From RECO01 sp050485385 (lineage in GTDB: Bacteria; Pseudomonadota; Alphaproteobacteria; Geminicoccales; Geminicoccaceae): 22,551 nt of DNA. A model generated the notes under the pieces. It was given only the letters and a program-made list of their open reading frames with translations, was not told the origin of the DNA and ran no database searches. The stretch is taken from positions 1 through 22,551 of the forward strand of contig JBJHBG010000081.1 in the NCBI GenBank assembly GCA_050485385.1, written 5' to 3'. Of this stretch, positions 10,062 through 17,029 are shown in pieces; the first letter of the stretch is position 1; each line of letters starts with the position of its first letter. Position numbers and translations under genes: made by a program.

Positions 10062-10883
10062 GTGACGACGCTCGTCAAGCTGACGCTCGGCCTCGCCGCA
10101 GTCTACGTGGCGGTGGTGGCACTGATGGCCTTGGCCCAGGACTGGCTGATCTTTCCGCACTGGGCGATTGGCGAGGGCGGGATCGCACTGCCGGCGGAGG
10201 CCGAGCGGCTGTCGGTGGCGGCCGCCTCGGGCGAACGGCTCGCCGGCCTCAGGCTGCCGCCACCGACCGGGGCCGACCCGGGTGCGTTGATCCTCGGCTT
10301 CGGCGGCAACGCCTGGGACGCCGACGGCCTCGCCCTCTTCCTGCGCTCGCTGTTCCCCGAGCGCGAGGTCGTGGCCTTCCACTACCGGGGCTACGGCCCG
10401 AGCGAGGGCCGACCGAGCGCCAAGGCCCTGCTCGACGATGCGCTCGCGATCCACGACCACCTCGAGGGCGGTCGCCGGATCGTTGCCGTCGGCCTCAGCA
10501 TCGGCGCCGGCCCGGCGGCGCATCTGGCGGCACAGCGCCCGCTCGCCGGCGCGATCCTCGTCACGCCGTTCGATTCGCTCATGGCGATGGCGCGCGACCA
10601 GTATCCCTGGGCGCCGGTGCGGCTGTTGCTCCGGCACCGCATGGAGGTGGCGGAAGCGGTGGCCGCCGCCGCCGTGCCCATGGCGATGCTGACGGCCGAG
10701 CACGACGGGATCGTCCCCGCGCGACGTACGGCACCGGTGCGGGCCGCCGCGCGCGACCTCGTGCTCGACCGCACCATCGCCGGCGCAGGACACAACGATC
10801 TCTACCAGCACCCGGACTTCGCGCCGAGCATGCGGGAAGCGCTCGTCCGCATCGAGGCTCGATCCGACGCCGACGGGGGATGA
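10062..10883 (+). CDS. membrane-anchored alpha/beta hydrolase (BEM46/YfhR-like)
   Basis: A 273-residue serine hydrolase with an N-terminal membrane helix at about 4-26 followed by the family's DWLIFPH-type segment. An oxyanion-hole region FGGN is at 80-83. The nucleophile elbow GLSIG at 144-148 carries Ser146. The remaining triad candidates are Asp215 (TAEHDGIVP) and His244 (GAGHNDLY). This pattern matches the BEM46/YfhR group (COG1073), whose natural substrates are mostly unknown. The GTG at 10062 was chosen because it starts just before the helix and 10 bp after the previous stop. A longer reading frame to 9957 would run inside the META gene and lacks family similarity. No strong ribosome-binding site is seen, so translational coupling is likely. 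Confidence 0.85.
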   Translation: MTTLVKLTLGLAAVYVAVVALMALAQDWLIFPHWAIGEGGIALPAEAERLSVAAASGERLAGLRLPPPTGADPGALILGFGGNAWDADGLALFLRSLFPEREVVAFHYRGYGPSEGRPSAKALLDDALAIHDHLEGGRRIVAVGLSIGAGPAAHLAAQRPLAGAILVTPFDSLMAMARDQYPWAPVRLLLRHRMEVAEAVAAAAVPMAMLTAEHDGIVPARRTAPVRAAARDLVLDRTIAGAGHNDLYQHPDFAPSMREALVRIEARSDADGG

Positions 10884-10924
10884 ACGGCGGCGCCATCCCG
10901 TCCACGGCATCGGAGGCACTGCCC

Positions 10925-11554
10925 ATGACCGAACTCGTCGTCTACACCCATCCCTTCTCGCGCGGCGGCATCGTGCATTGGATGCTGGAGGAGGTGGGCC
11001 AGCCCTACCGCACGGAGGTGCTGGAGTACGGCACGACGATGAAGGCGCCTGCCTATCTGGCGATCAACCCGATGGGCAAGGTGCCGGCCATCGTCCACGG
11101 CGACGTGGTGGTGACGGAGGCCGCGGCGATCTGCGCCTACCTGGCCGATGCCTTCCCCGAGGCCGGCCTCGCGCCACCGCCCGCCGAGCGCGGCACCTAC
11201 TACCGCTGGCTGTTCTTCGCGGCCGGTCCGGTCGAGGCCGCCCTCGGCAACCAAGCCTGCGGCTTCGTGCCGACGGCGGAACAGTCGATGCAGGTCGGCT
11301 ACGGCTCCATGGCGGCCGTCGTCGACACGCTGGTGAAGGCGGTCGACGGCAAGCGCTACATCGCCGCCGACCGGTTCACCGCCGCCGACGTCTATGTCGG
11401 CTCGCACATCGGCTGGGGCATGCGCTTCGGCACGCTGGAGCGCCGTCCGGAGTTCGAAGCCTATTGGGACGGCCTGAAGGATCGCCCGGCCCATCGCCGC
11501 GCCGAACGGGCGTTCGAGGACGCCATGGCCCGCAAAGGCCCGGATGCCGGCTGA
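10925..11554 (+). CDS. glutathione S-transferase family protein
   Basis: A 209-residue GST. The thioredoxin-like N-terminal domain starts LVVYTHPFSRGG, with Ser12 as the probable thiol-activating residue. It has the cis-proline loop NPMGKVPAI at 48-56, then T-E-A-A-A-I at 64-69. The last is where most GSTs have Glu-Ser for glutathione binding; here the Ser is Ala66. The alpha-helical C-terminal domain follows, with FTAADVYVG matching the usual N-capping box. The ATG at 10925 has GGAGG (10912-10916) 8 bp upstream and is preferred to an in-frame start at 10880 overlapping the hydrolase gene. It is last of the plus-strand run and ends 11 bp from a convergent gene. The substrate is unknown; the Ala66 change may alter glutathione affinity. 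Confidence 0.9.
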   Translation: MTELVVYTHPFSRGGIVHWMLEEVGQPYRTEVLEYGTTMKAPAYLAINPMGKVPAIVHGDVVVTEAAAICAYLADAFPEAGLAPPPAERGTYYRWLFFAAGPVEAALGNQACGFVPTAEQSMQVGYGSMAAVVDTLVKAVDGKRYIAADRFTAADVYVGSHIGWGMRFGTLERRPEFEAYWDGLKDRPAHRRAERAFEDAMARKGPDAG

Positions 11555-11565
11555 GGCCGCGACGG

Positions 11566-12234
11566 CTACGGCGCCGCAGCACAGCAGCCTTGGCGCACCG
11601 CGCCGTCGGCGCCGACCAGGACGAGCGACCAGGGTCCGTCCGCGCAGGCCTCGGCCCGCGCCAGCGCCACCACCGTGCCGCCCAGCGCGGTACCGCCGCG
11701 CCAGACGAGCCGGTCGTTCGCCGGCAGCGTCACGCTGCCCCGCCACCGCTCCACGCTCGGTGCCGGCGTCGCGAAGGTGACGACGCGCCCCTCCAACTCG
11801 AAGCGCCAAGCCCCGTCCGCCGCCCGGCAGGACAGCGCCGCTTGGACGACCTCGTCCGTCGTTCCCACGGCAGCGAGGTCGAGCGTGACCGGTGCGGCGA
11901 AGCTCGCCGGCTCCAACCGGTACGGCGCCTCGGTGCGCATCCAGGCGCGGCCGCCGGCCTCGATGGCGGCGACCAAGCGGAGCTGACGCCGCCGCTCGCC
12001 CAGCAGCAACGGATCCACCTCCAGGCTGAAGGCGAAGGGCGGGCCGCCGAGCGCCAGTCGGCGCATCTCGGCGAGGACCACGGGCGGCGTCGCCGCGACG
12101 TCCACCAGCCGCACCGCGAGCACGCTCTCCACCGGCGGCGGGACGGGCTCGAGGTAGCCGACCGTGCCGCTCACCGCATCGGCCAGGGCTGGCGCCGCGA
12201 GGAAGAGTAGCGCCGCCGCCAGCCCCCGTCTCAC
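11566..12234 (-). CDS. secreted YbaY plus COG3650-type envelope protein
   Basis: A 222-residue exported protein with a signal peptide at 1-18 (VRRGLAAALLFLAAPALA). A YbaY-like beta domain is at about 20-122 (VSGTVGYLEP and a central MRRLALGG-FAFSLEVD stretch). A second domain at 132-218 aligns by eye with the COG3650-type domain of the larger META protein on the other strand: G-x-W-x-(F/L)-x-(L/V)-x-G, a cysteine-aspartate near 197, and a final arginine-x-glycine-cysteine (Cys217). The two proteins therefore look like domain-sharing paralogues. The GTG start overlaps the xth stop as GTGA, so it is translationally coupled to exonuclease III. The function is unknown; an outer-envelope or periplasmic role is inferred from the signal peptide. 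Confidence 0.75.
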   Translation of the reverse strand: MRRGLAAALLFLAAPALADAVSGTVGYLEPVPPPVESVLAVRLVDVAATPPVVLAEMRRLALGGPPFAFSLEVDPLLLGERRRQLRLVAAIEAGGRAWMRTEAPYRLEPASFAAPVTLDLAAVGTTDEVVQAALSCRAADGAWRFELEGRVVTFATPAPSVERWRGSVTLPANDRLVWRGGTALGGTVVALARAEACADGPWSLVLVGADGAVRQGCCAAAP

Positions 12235-13022
12235 GGCGCCAGGTCCACCGTCACCGGCACGTGGTCGGAGGGCTTGTCCCAGCCGCGCGCCTCGCGCAGG
12301 ACCGAGGCGTCGCGGATGGCACCCGCCAGCGCCGGCGTCACCCAGACGTGGTCGAGCCGCCGGCCCCGATCCGACGCCGACCAGTCGCGCGCCCGATAGC
12401 TCCACCAGGAATAGAGCCTCTCCTCGGGCGGGATGACGTGGCGCACCGCGTCGACGAAGCCGGCGCTGCGTTGCAGCCGGCCGAGCGCCGCCACCTCGAT
12501 CGGCGTGTGGCTCACCACGTCGAGCAACTGCTTGTGGCTCCAGACATCGGTCTCGAGCGGTGCGATGTTGAAGTCGCCGACCGCGATCAGCTTCCGCTCG
12601 GCGGCGCCGTCCGCCTCCCAGTGCGCCGCCAGCTCGGCCAGGAAGTCGAGCTTGTGGGCGAACTTCGGGTTCTGCGCGCGATCCGGCACGTCCCCGCCGG
12701 AGGGGATGTAGAGGTTGTGCAACTCGATGCCGCCGGGCAGCCGGGTGACCTGGTGGCGGCGGTGGTCGATGCCGCACCAGGACCGGTGCTCGTGGCCGTC
12801 GAGCGGCAGCTTCGAAAGGATGGCGACGCCGTGGTAGTTACGCTGGCCGTGGACCAGCACGTGGCTGAAACCCATCGCCTCCACCGCCGCGCGCGGAAAG
12901 AGATCGTCCTCGACCTTGATCTCTTGCAGGCAGAGGACGTCGGGGCGAAGCGTCGTCGCGACCCGCTCCAGGGTGGCGAGCCGCAAGCGAACGGAGTTGA
13001 CGTTCCAGGTCGTGATGCGCAT
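12231..13022 (-). CDS. xth: exodeoxyribonuclease III (Xth family)
   Basis: A 263-residue endonuclease/exonuclease/phosphatase-fold enzyme of base-excision repair. It cuts at abasic sites and trims 3'-blocked ends. All catalytic markers are visible: Asn7 in TTWNVNSVR, Glu34 in CLQEIK, Tyr105 in NLYIPSGG, Asp150 and Asn152 in GDFNIAP, and Asp253-His254 in SDHVPV. The start is the ATG at 13022, giving the invariant MRITTWN opening; the longer open frame upstream has no similarity to the family. It is divergent from the Lrp/AsnC gene with 48 bp between the starts. It shares a 4-bp GTGA overlap with the following YbaY gene. Confidence 0.96.
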   Translation of the reverse strand: MRITTWNVNSVRLRLATLERVATTLRPDVLCLQEIKVEDDLFPRAAVEAMGFSHVLVHGQRNYHGVAILSKLPLDGHEHRSWCGIDHRRHQVTRLPGGIELHNLYIPSGGDVPDRAQNPKFAHKLDFLAELAAHWEADGAAERKLIAVGDFNIAPLETDVWSHKQLLDVVSHTPIEVAALGRLQRSAGFVDAVRHVIPPEERLYSWWSYRARDWSASDRGRRLDHVWVTPALAGAIRDASVLREARGWDKPSDHVPVTVDLAP

Positions 13023-13040
13023 GGGGCTGGCTTGTGCCAC

Positions 13041-13053
13041 GGCCGCAACGGCC
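13041..13053. promoter_or_regulatory. short inverted repeat between xth and the Lrp/AsnC gene
   Basis: GGCCG-CAA-CGGCC forms a perfect 5-bp inverted repeat in the 48-bp divergent intergenic region. Its position suits an operator for the neighbouring Lrp-type regulator. In such GC-rich DNA a repeat this short can easily occur by chance. Confidence 0.2.
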
Positions 13054-13070
13054 TGACCAGGGAACGAAGC

Positions 13071-13550
13071 ATGGCGCGGCGACTGGACCGCATCGACCGC
13101 CGGATCCTCGCGATCCTGCAGCAGGACGCCACCCTTTCGGTGGCGGAACTCGCCAAGCGCGTCCACCTCTCGCCGACACCCTGCTGGAAGCGGGTGCAAC
13201 GGCTGGAGGCCGAGGGCGTCGTCAAGGGCCGGGTGGCGATTCTCGACCCGCACCGGCTGGGGCTCGGGCTCACCGTCTTCGTCGCCGTCGAGACCGCCGA
13301 CCACTCGGCCGAGTGGCTCGCCCGCTTCGCCACCACCGTCAGCGCCATGCCCGAAGTCATGGAACTCTACCGCATGGCGGGCGAGACCGACTACCTCTTG
13401 CGGATCGTCGTACCCGACATGCCGGCCTACGACGCCTTCTACAAGCAGCTGATCGGTGCCATGCCGTTGAAGAACGTCACCTCCAGCTTCGCCATGGAGC
13501 GGATCAAGTCGACCACCGCCTACCCCATCCCTCCCGACCCGGACGAGTGA
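13071..13550 (+). CDS. Lrp/AsnC family transcriptional regulator
   Basis: A 159-residue regulator. The N-terminal helix-turn-helix occupies about residues 5-55 (LDRIDRRILAILQQD, then LSVAELAKRV and LSPTPCWKRVQRLEAEGVV). A C-terminal RAM/AsnC ligand-binding domain follows from about 65, with the conserved G-E-T-D-Y-L-L segment near 104-110. Family members sense amino acids and often control genes of amino-acid use. The next gene starts 1 bp after its stop and encodes a D-aminopeptidase-like enzyme, so an amino-acid or peptide ligand is a reasonable inference. AGGGAA (13059-13064) is a modest ribosome-binding site for the ATG. The longer open frame upstream runs antisense to xth and was not used. 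Confidence 0.93.
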   Translation: MARRLDRIDRRILAILQQDATLSVAELAKRVHLSPTPCWKRVQRLEAEGVVKGRVAILDPHRLGLGLTVFVAVETADHSAEWLARFATTVSAMPEVMELYRMAGETDYLLRIVVPDMPAYDAFYKQLIGAMPLKNVTSSFAMERIKSTTAYPIPPDPDE

Positions 13551-13551
13551 A

Positions 13552-15162
13552 ATGCCCCGCTCCGTGCAACAGCTCCAGGACCGTATCGACGCCCTCTTCG
13601 CCGGCTGGACGACGCCGGGAGCGCCGGGCGGTGCGGTGGGCGTGCTGCTCGACGGCGAGCCCCGGTTCCATCGCTGCTATGGCCTCGCCAACGTCGAGCA
13701 CGGCGTCCCGGTCGGCCCCGAGACGCGCTTCCACGTGGCGTCGGTGACCAAGCAAGTGGTCGCGGCAGCACTGGTGATCCTGGAAGCCCAAGGCCGCTTG
13801 CGCCTCGACGACACCGTCGGCCGGCACTTTCCGAACCTGCGCGCCGGACGCGAGGCTACCTTGCGCCAACTGCTCGACATGACGAGCGGGCTCCGGGATG
13901 CGGGCGAGCTGATGCGGCAGCGCGGTGTCTGGTACCGTTGCCCGCGCATGCACGCGGACATGCTGGAGTTGCTGGAGCGCCAAACGACGCTGAACTTCCC
14001 GACCGGCGAGCGCTTCATCTACACCAACGTCAATTTCGGGCTCGCCGGCGCCCTCGTGGAGCGGCTGGTCGATGCGCCGCTCGACACGGCACTGCGCCGC
14101 CTCCTGTTCGATCCGCTCGGCATGGCGGACTCGCTCGTGCGCGACGCCAACACCACCCTCACCCCGCACCTCGCCACCGGCTACATCCCCGACGGCGACG
14201 GCTACGAGATCGGCATCTGGTCGTTCGGCATCTCCGGTGCCGGCAGCCTCGTCAGCACCGTTCAGGACATGCTCCGCTGGCAGCGGGCACTGCTCGGCGG
14301 CGAGATCGGCGGCGTCCAGGTGGCCGAAGCGCTCACCACCACCGGCGCGCTCGCCGACGGCACCCGGCTCGGCTACGGGCTCGGCCTCGATGCCGGCACC
14401 TATCGCGGCGTGCGGGTGTGGAGCCACGGCGGCAGCCTGCCCGGCTACAAGGCGATGTTCGCCCTGGCACCCGACCTCGCCACGGGCTTCGTCCTGCTCG
14501 CCAACCGCGACGACGCCGACCCCGGCCGCCGCTACCGCGAACTTCTGGATGTCCTGCTCGAGGGTCGGACGACCGTGCCGGCCCCGAACTTCGCGGCCGC
14601 GCCGGCGGCGAGGGATCGGCTCGTCGGCCGCTGGCTCGATTCCGCATCGGGCGAACTCCTGGTGGTCACCGCCGACGACGAGCATGTGCTCACGGCCGAC
14701 AAACTCGGCTACACGATGCTGCTCCAGCCCGACGGCGATGGGCGCTGGCGCCACGACTTCGGGCACTTCCCGGTGCATCTGACGGAGCGCGACGACGGCG
14801 TCGCGCTGTATTTCGGCGGCCAGCATTGCCGCTTCGAACGCCTGGAGGAGCCGCCCGCGATCCGCCCTCTCGCCGACTACGTCGGCACCTACGGCAGCGC
14901 GGACCTCGCCGCCGAGCACGAGGTCTGGGTGGAGGACGATCGCCTTTGGGTGCGCCAGGGTCCCGCCTGCCACCGGGCTTCCACCTTCGCCCTCGAGCCG
15001 CTGGCCGCCGACCGCTTCCACCTCGAGGGCGGCCGGCCGGGCTGGCTCTACAAGGCCGCAGTGCGGTTCGAGCGCGACGCTGGGGACCGGGTGGCGGCGC
15101 TCGTCGTCAGCACCGACCGGCTGAAGGACCTGCGGCTCGAACGCCTGACAACGCCCGGCTGA
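13552..15162 (+). CDS. serine hydrolase, beta-lactamase/D-aminopeptidase-like, with two C-terminal barrel domains
   Basis: A 536-residue penicillin-recognising enzyme of family S12. The catalytic motifs are SVTK (Ser64, Lys67), YTN (Tyr157, Asn159) and HGG (His292-Gly294). The spacing, total length and two lipocalin-like beta-barrel regions after about residue 340 closely resemble the Ochrobactrum D-aminopeptidase, which frees D-amino acids from the N-terminus of peptides. That specific activity is inferred; esterase or other peptidase activity is possible. No signal peptide is seen, so it is probably cytosolic. It begins 1 bp after the Lrp/AsnC stop codon with no strong ribosome-binding site, so translational coupling is likely. 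Confidence 0.88.
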   Translation: MPRSVQQLQDRIDALFAGWTTPGAPGGAVGVLLDGEPRFHRCYGLANVEHGVPVGPETRFHVASVTKQVVAAALVILEAQGRLRLDDTVGRHFPNLRAGREATLRQLLDMTSGLRDAGELMRQRGVWYRCPRMHADMLELLERQTTLNFPTGERFIYTNVNFGLAGALVERLVDAPLDTALRRLLFDPLGMADSLVRDANTTLTPHLATGYIPDGDGYEIGIWSFGISGAGSLVSTVQDMLRWQRALLGGEIGGVQVAEALTTTGALADGTRLGYGLGLDAGTYRGVRVWSHGGSLPGYKAMFALAPDLATGFVLLANRDDADPGRRYRELLDVLLEGRTTVPAPNFAAAPAARDRLVGRWLDSASGELLVVTADDEHVLTADKLGYTMLLQPDGDGRWRHDFGHFPVHLTERDDGVALYFGGQHCRFERLEEPPAIRPLADYVGTYGSADLAAEHEVWVEDDRLWVRQGPACHRASTFALEPLAADRFHLEGGRPGWLYKAAVRFERDAGDRVAALVVSTDRLKDLRLERLTTPG

Positions 15163-15198
15163 CACGCCGTCCCACCGCCGCATCAATCCCGTTGCGAG

Positions 15199-15215
15199 AG
15201 CCCGACCGTCGGGCT
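15199..15215 (+). terminator. perfect short hairpin between the serine hydrolase and tRNA-Gly
   Basis: AGCCCGA pairs perfectly with TCGGGCT around a CCG loop. It lies 36 bp after the serine hydrolase stop and 14 bp before the tRNA. There is no T-run, so termination is only a possibility. It could also mark a processing site ahead of the tRNA. Confidence 0.3.
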
Positions 15216-15229
15216 ACATCCAACCCGAC

Positions 15230-15304
<75 letters not shown>

Positions 15305-15444
15305 TGGTTCCGGCAACGATTTGGCGGCCTTTGCCCCGCCGTGCTTCGACCCGAACGGTGGCGGCGGCGTAACCGTCGGCCGCGGATGCAGGGCCCAAAG
15401 CCCCTTGCTTGGTCCCGTCACCGCTCCGCCCCACTCGTCGAGCG

Positions 15445-16098
15445 CTAGTCGGGCCAACCCTCGCGGCCGACCAGGGGAACGAAGCGGACGGCGCCGATCG
15501 GACGGCGGTCGAGCTGGCCGTCCGTTGCCTTGGTCAGTCGGACGAGGTCCTGGGCGACGTCGCCGCCCACCGGCATGACCAGCCGGCCGCCGGGAGCGAG
15601 CTGGTCGAGCAGCGAGGGCGGCACGTCGGGGCCGCCGGCGGCGACCATGATCGCGTCGAAGGGGGCCGCCGCCGGCCAGCCGAGCGTGCCGTCGCCGACG
15701 ACGACGCGGACGTTGCCGCAGCCGAGGCGCTCAAGGGTGGCGGCGGCGCGGGTGGCCAGCGCCGGCACACGCTCGATGCTGACGACCTCCGTTGCCAACT
15801 CGCCCAGAAGGGCCGCGACGTAGCCGGAGCCGGTGCCGACGTCGAGCACGCGCTCGGTGCCGTCGAGGGCGAGCGCCTGGAGCATCAGCGCGACTACGTA
15901 GGGTTGCGAGATGGTCTGGCCCTCGCCGATCGGCAGGGCGTGGTCGCCATAGGCGAACGGCTGTACGTCGGCCGGCACGAACGCCTCGCGCGGCACCCGT
16001 CCCATGGCGTCGAACACGCGGCGGTCGCCGATGCCCTCGGCGCGAAGCTGGGTTTCGACCATCGCCCGGCGCTGCCGCGCGAAGTCGGGCGCGCTCAC
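15445..16098 (-). CDS. pcm: protein-L-isoaspartate O-methyltransferase
   Basis: Pcm uses SAM to methylate isoaspartyl residues in damaged proteins so that they can revert. The protein has the family opening DFARQRRAMVETQL (5-18), PREAFVP at 36-42, the signature GEGQTISQPY at 58-67, and the SAM loop VLDVGTGSGYVAALL at 84-98. A GDGTLGWP segment follows. The start chosen is the GTG at 16098, which gives 217 residues and the standard N-terminus. A longer version from a GTG at 16164 (239 residues) is possible and has a weak AGGA upstream. The gene lies on the minus strand just after a tiny membrane-protein gene and is probably in its operon. Confidence 0.92.
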   Translation of the reverse strand: MSAPDFARQRRAMVETQLRAEGIGDRRVFDAMGRVPREAFVPADVQPFAYGDHALPIGEGQTISQPYVVALMLQALALDGTERVLDVGTGSGYVAALLGELATEVVSIERVPALATRAAATLERLGCGNVRVVVGDGTLGWPAAAPFDAIMVAAGGPDVPPSLLDQLAPGGRLVMPVGGDVAQDLVRLTKATDGQLDRRPIGAVRFVPLVGREGWPD

Positions 16099-16187
16099 GG
16101 GCGACGATCCGGTGGGCTCGGCGCCGAACGGTCGATCGGGGCGTGGAGCGGGTAGCGACCGCACATGGCCGCTATCCTAGCGCTCCC

Positions 16188-16313
16188 TCAGTGGCCGAGC
16201 GAGGGGGTTGCGGTGAGCGCGGTCATCACGAGCATCGACAGCGCGATGGCGGCGACGTGCAGCGGTGGCAGATGGGCCAGCTTGAGGCGGCGACGCGGAG
16301 CACGACGGGGCAT
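16188..16313 (-). CDS. 41-residue single-pass membrane microprotein
   Basis: A short ORF with an excellent ribosome-binding site: GGGAGG (16317-16322 read on the minus strand) just upstream of the ATG at 16313. The product has a strongly basic N-terminus (MPRRAPRRRLK), one hydrophobic helix at about 18-35 (HVAAIALSMLVMTALTA) and a short tail ending PSLGH. That charge pattern predicts an N-in membrane anchor. It ends 23 or 89 bp before pcm, depending on the pcm start, and on the same strand, so co-transcription is likely. I do not recognise a family. An uncleaved or poorly cleaved signal peptide is an alternative reading. Real translation is supported by the ribosome-binding site and composition, not by homology. 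Confidence 0.5.
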   Translation of the reverse strand: MPRRAPRRRLKLAHLPPLHVAAIALSMLVMTALTATPSLGH

Positions 16314-16393
16314 GGTCCCTCCCGGAGCACGAGTACCGAGGGAACGTGGCTTGGCAGATCTCGAGAAATCGTTAACGCCGGGGAGTTTCGCGC

Positions 16394-16918
16394 ATGGCCG
16401 TCTGGTTCACCGCCGACCACCATTTCGGCCAGGGTTCGGCCCGCGGCCTGTTCCGCCGGCCCTTCGCCTCGACGGCGGCGATGGACGCCGCCCTGATCGA
16501 GGGGTGGAACGCCGTGGTCGCGCCGGAGGATACCGTCTGGCACCTCGGCGACTTCGCCATCCGGGCGAGCCGGGACCGGGTGGCGGACCTGCTGGCCGGG
16601 CTGCACGGCACCAAGCACCTCGTTGCCGGCAACAACGACGGCCCGGCGACGCTGGAGGCGGCGGGCTGGGCCAGCGTCCGGCCCTTCGCCGAGATCGCGG
16701 TCGAGGGCACGCCCCTGGTCCTCTGCCACTACGCGCTCCGCGTCTGGAACGGCCAGGGCAAAGGGGCCTGGAACCTGCACGGCCACAGCCACGGCCGGCT
16801 GAAGCCCTTGCCGCGCCAAGCCGACGTCGGCGTCGACGCCCGGGCCTTCCGCCCGGTCGACCTCGCCACGCTCCGCGCCCGCCGCCGGCGCGGATCCGGC
16901 CAAGTCTCTGACAACTAG
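16394..16918 (+). CDS. calcineurin-like metallophosphoesterase (COG4186 type)
   Basis: A 174-residue two-metal phosphoesterase. Metal-binding motifs appear in order: ADHHFG (Asp8, His10), HLGDF (Asp53), AGNND (Asn80), CHY (His112) and HGHSHG (129-134). The third motif is usually GNHD; here the histidine is Asn81. The segment RRPFASTAAMDAALIEGWN (21-39) is typical of the small COG4186 phosphohydrolases, whose substrates are not settled. The ATG has GGGGAG (16380-16385) 8 bp upstream. It is divergent from the microprotein/pcm pair, and the roughly 80 bp between them should hold promoters for both. The C-terminus is arginine-rich (RARRRRG). Confidence 0.87.
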   Translation: MAVWFTADHHFGQGSARGLFRRPFASTAAMDAALIEGWNAVVAPEDTVWHLGDFAIRASRDRVADLLAGLHGTKHLVAGNNDGPATLEAAGWASVRPFAEIAVEGTPLVLCHYALRVWNGQGKGAWNLHGHSHGRLKPLPRQADVGVDARAFRPVDLATLRARRRRGSGQVSDN

Positions 16919-16921
16919 GGT

Positions 16922-16945
16922 GAAAACTGGCCTGCCGGTTCGTTT
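16922..16945 (+). terminator. possible terminator after the metallophosphoesterase gene
   Basis: AACTGGC and GCCGGTT form a compact stem with one G-U pair. It is flanked by an A-rich left side and a T-rich right side (CGTTTCGT), only a few bases after the stop codon. A second small perfect hairpin, ACCGCT-GGC-AGCGGT, lies at 16964-16978. The rest of the 111-bp gap before the convergent TPR gene shows nothing else. Confidence 0.35.
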
Positions 16946-17029
16946 CGTCCGGCCGCGATTCGGACCGCTGGCAGCGGTGAGCGCGAGGTCAACCAACAGC
17001 TTTAGTTTAGATCAAGTCGGCTTTCGTTC

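Noticed and set aside
7823..10078. 751-codon open frame on the minus strand
   Set aside because: Antisense to the AsmA-like and META genes, both of which have clear domains and a ribosome-binding site.
12235..12777. N-terminal extension of the YbaY/COG3650 gene
   Set aside because: It lies in another frame of xth; the GTG at 12234 begins directly with a signal peptide.
13504..15186. 560-codon open frame on the minus strand
   Set aside because: Antisense to the serine hydrolase with its complete catalytic motifs; no family features of its own.
15305..15444. tRNA-Gly 3' flank as an integration site for a mobile island
   Set aside because: No integrase and no repeated copy of the tRNA 3' end were seen in the window; pcm follows normally.
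16354..16378. Palindromic TCTCGAGA and GTTAAC near the phosphoesterase/microprotein promoters
   Set aside because: Too short to call an operator and not repeated elsewhere in the window.
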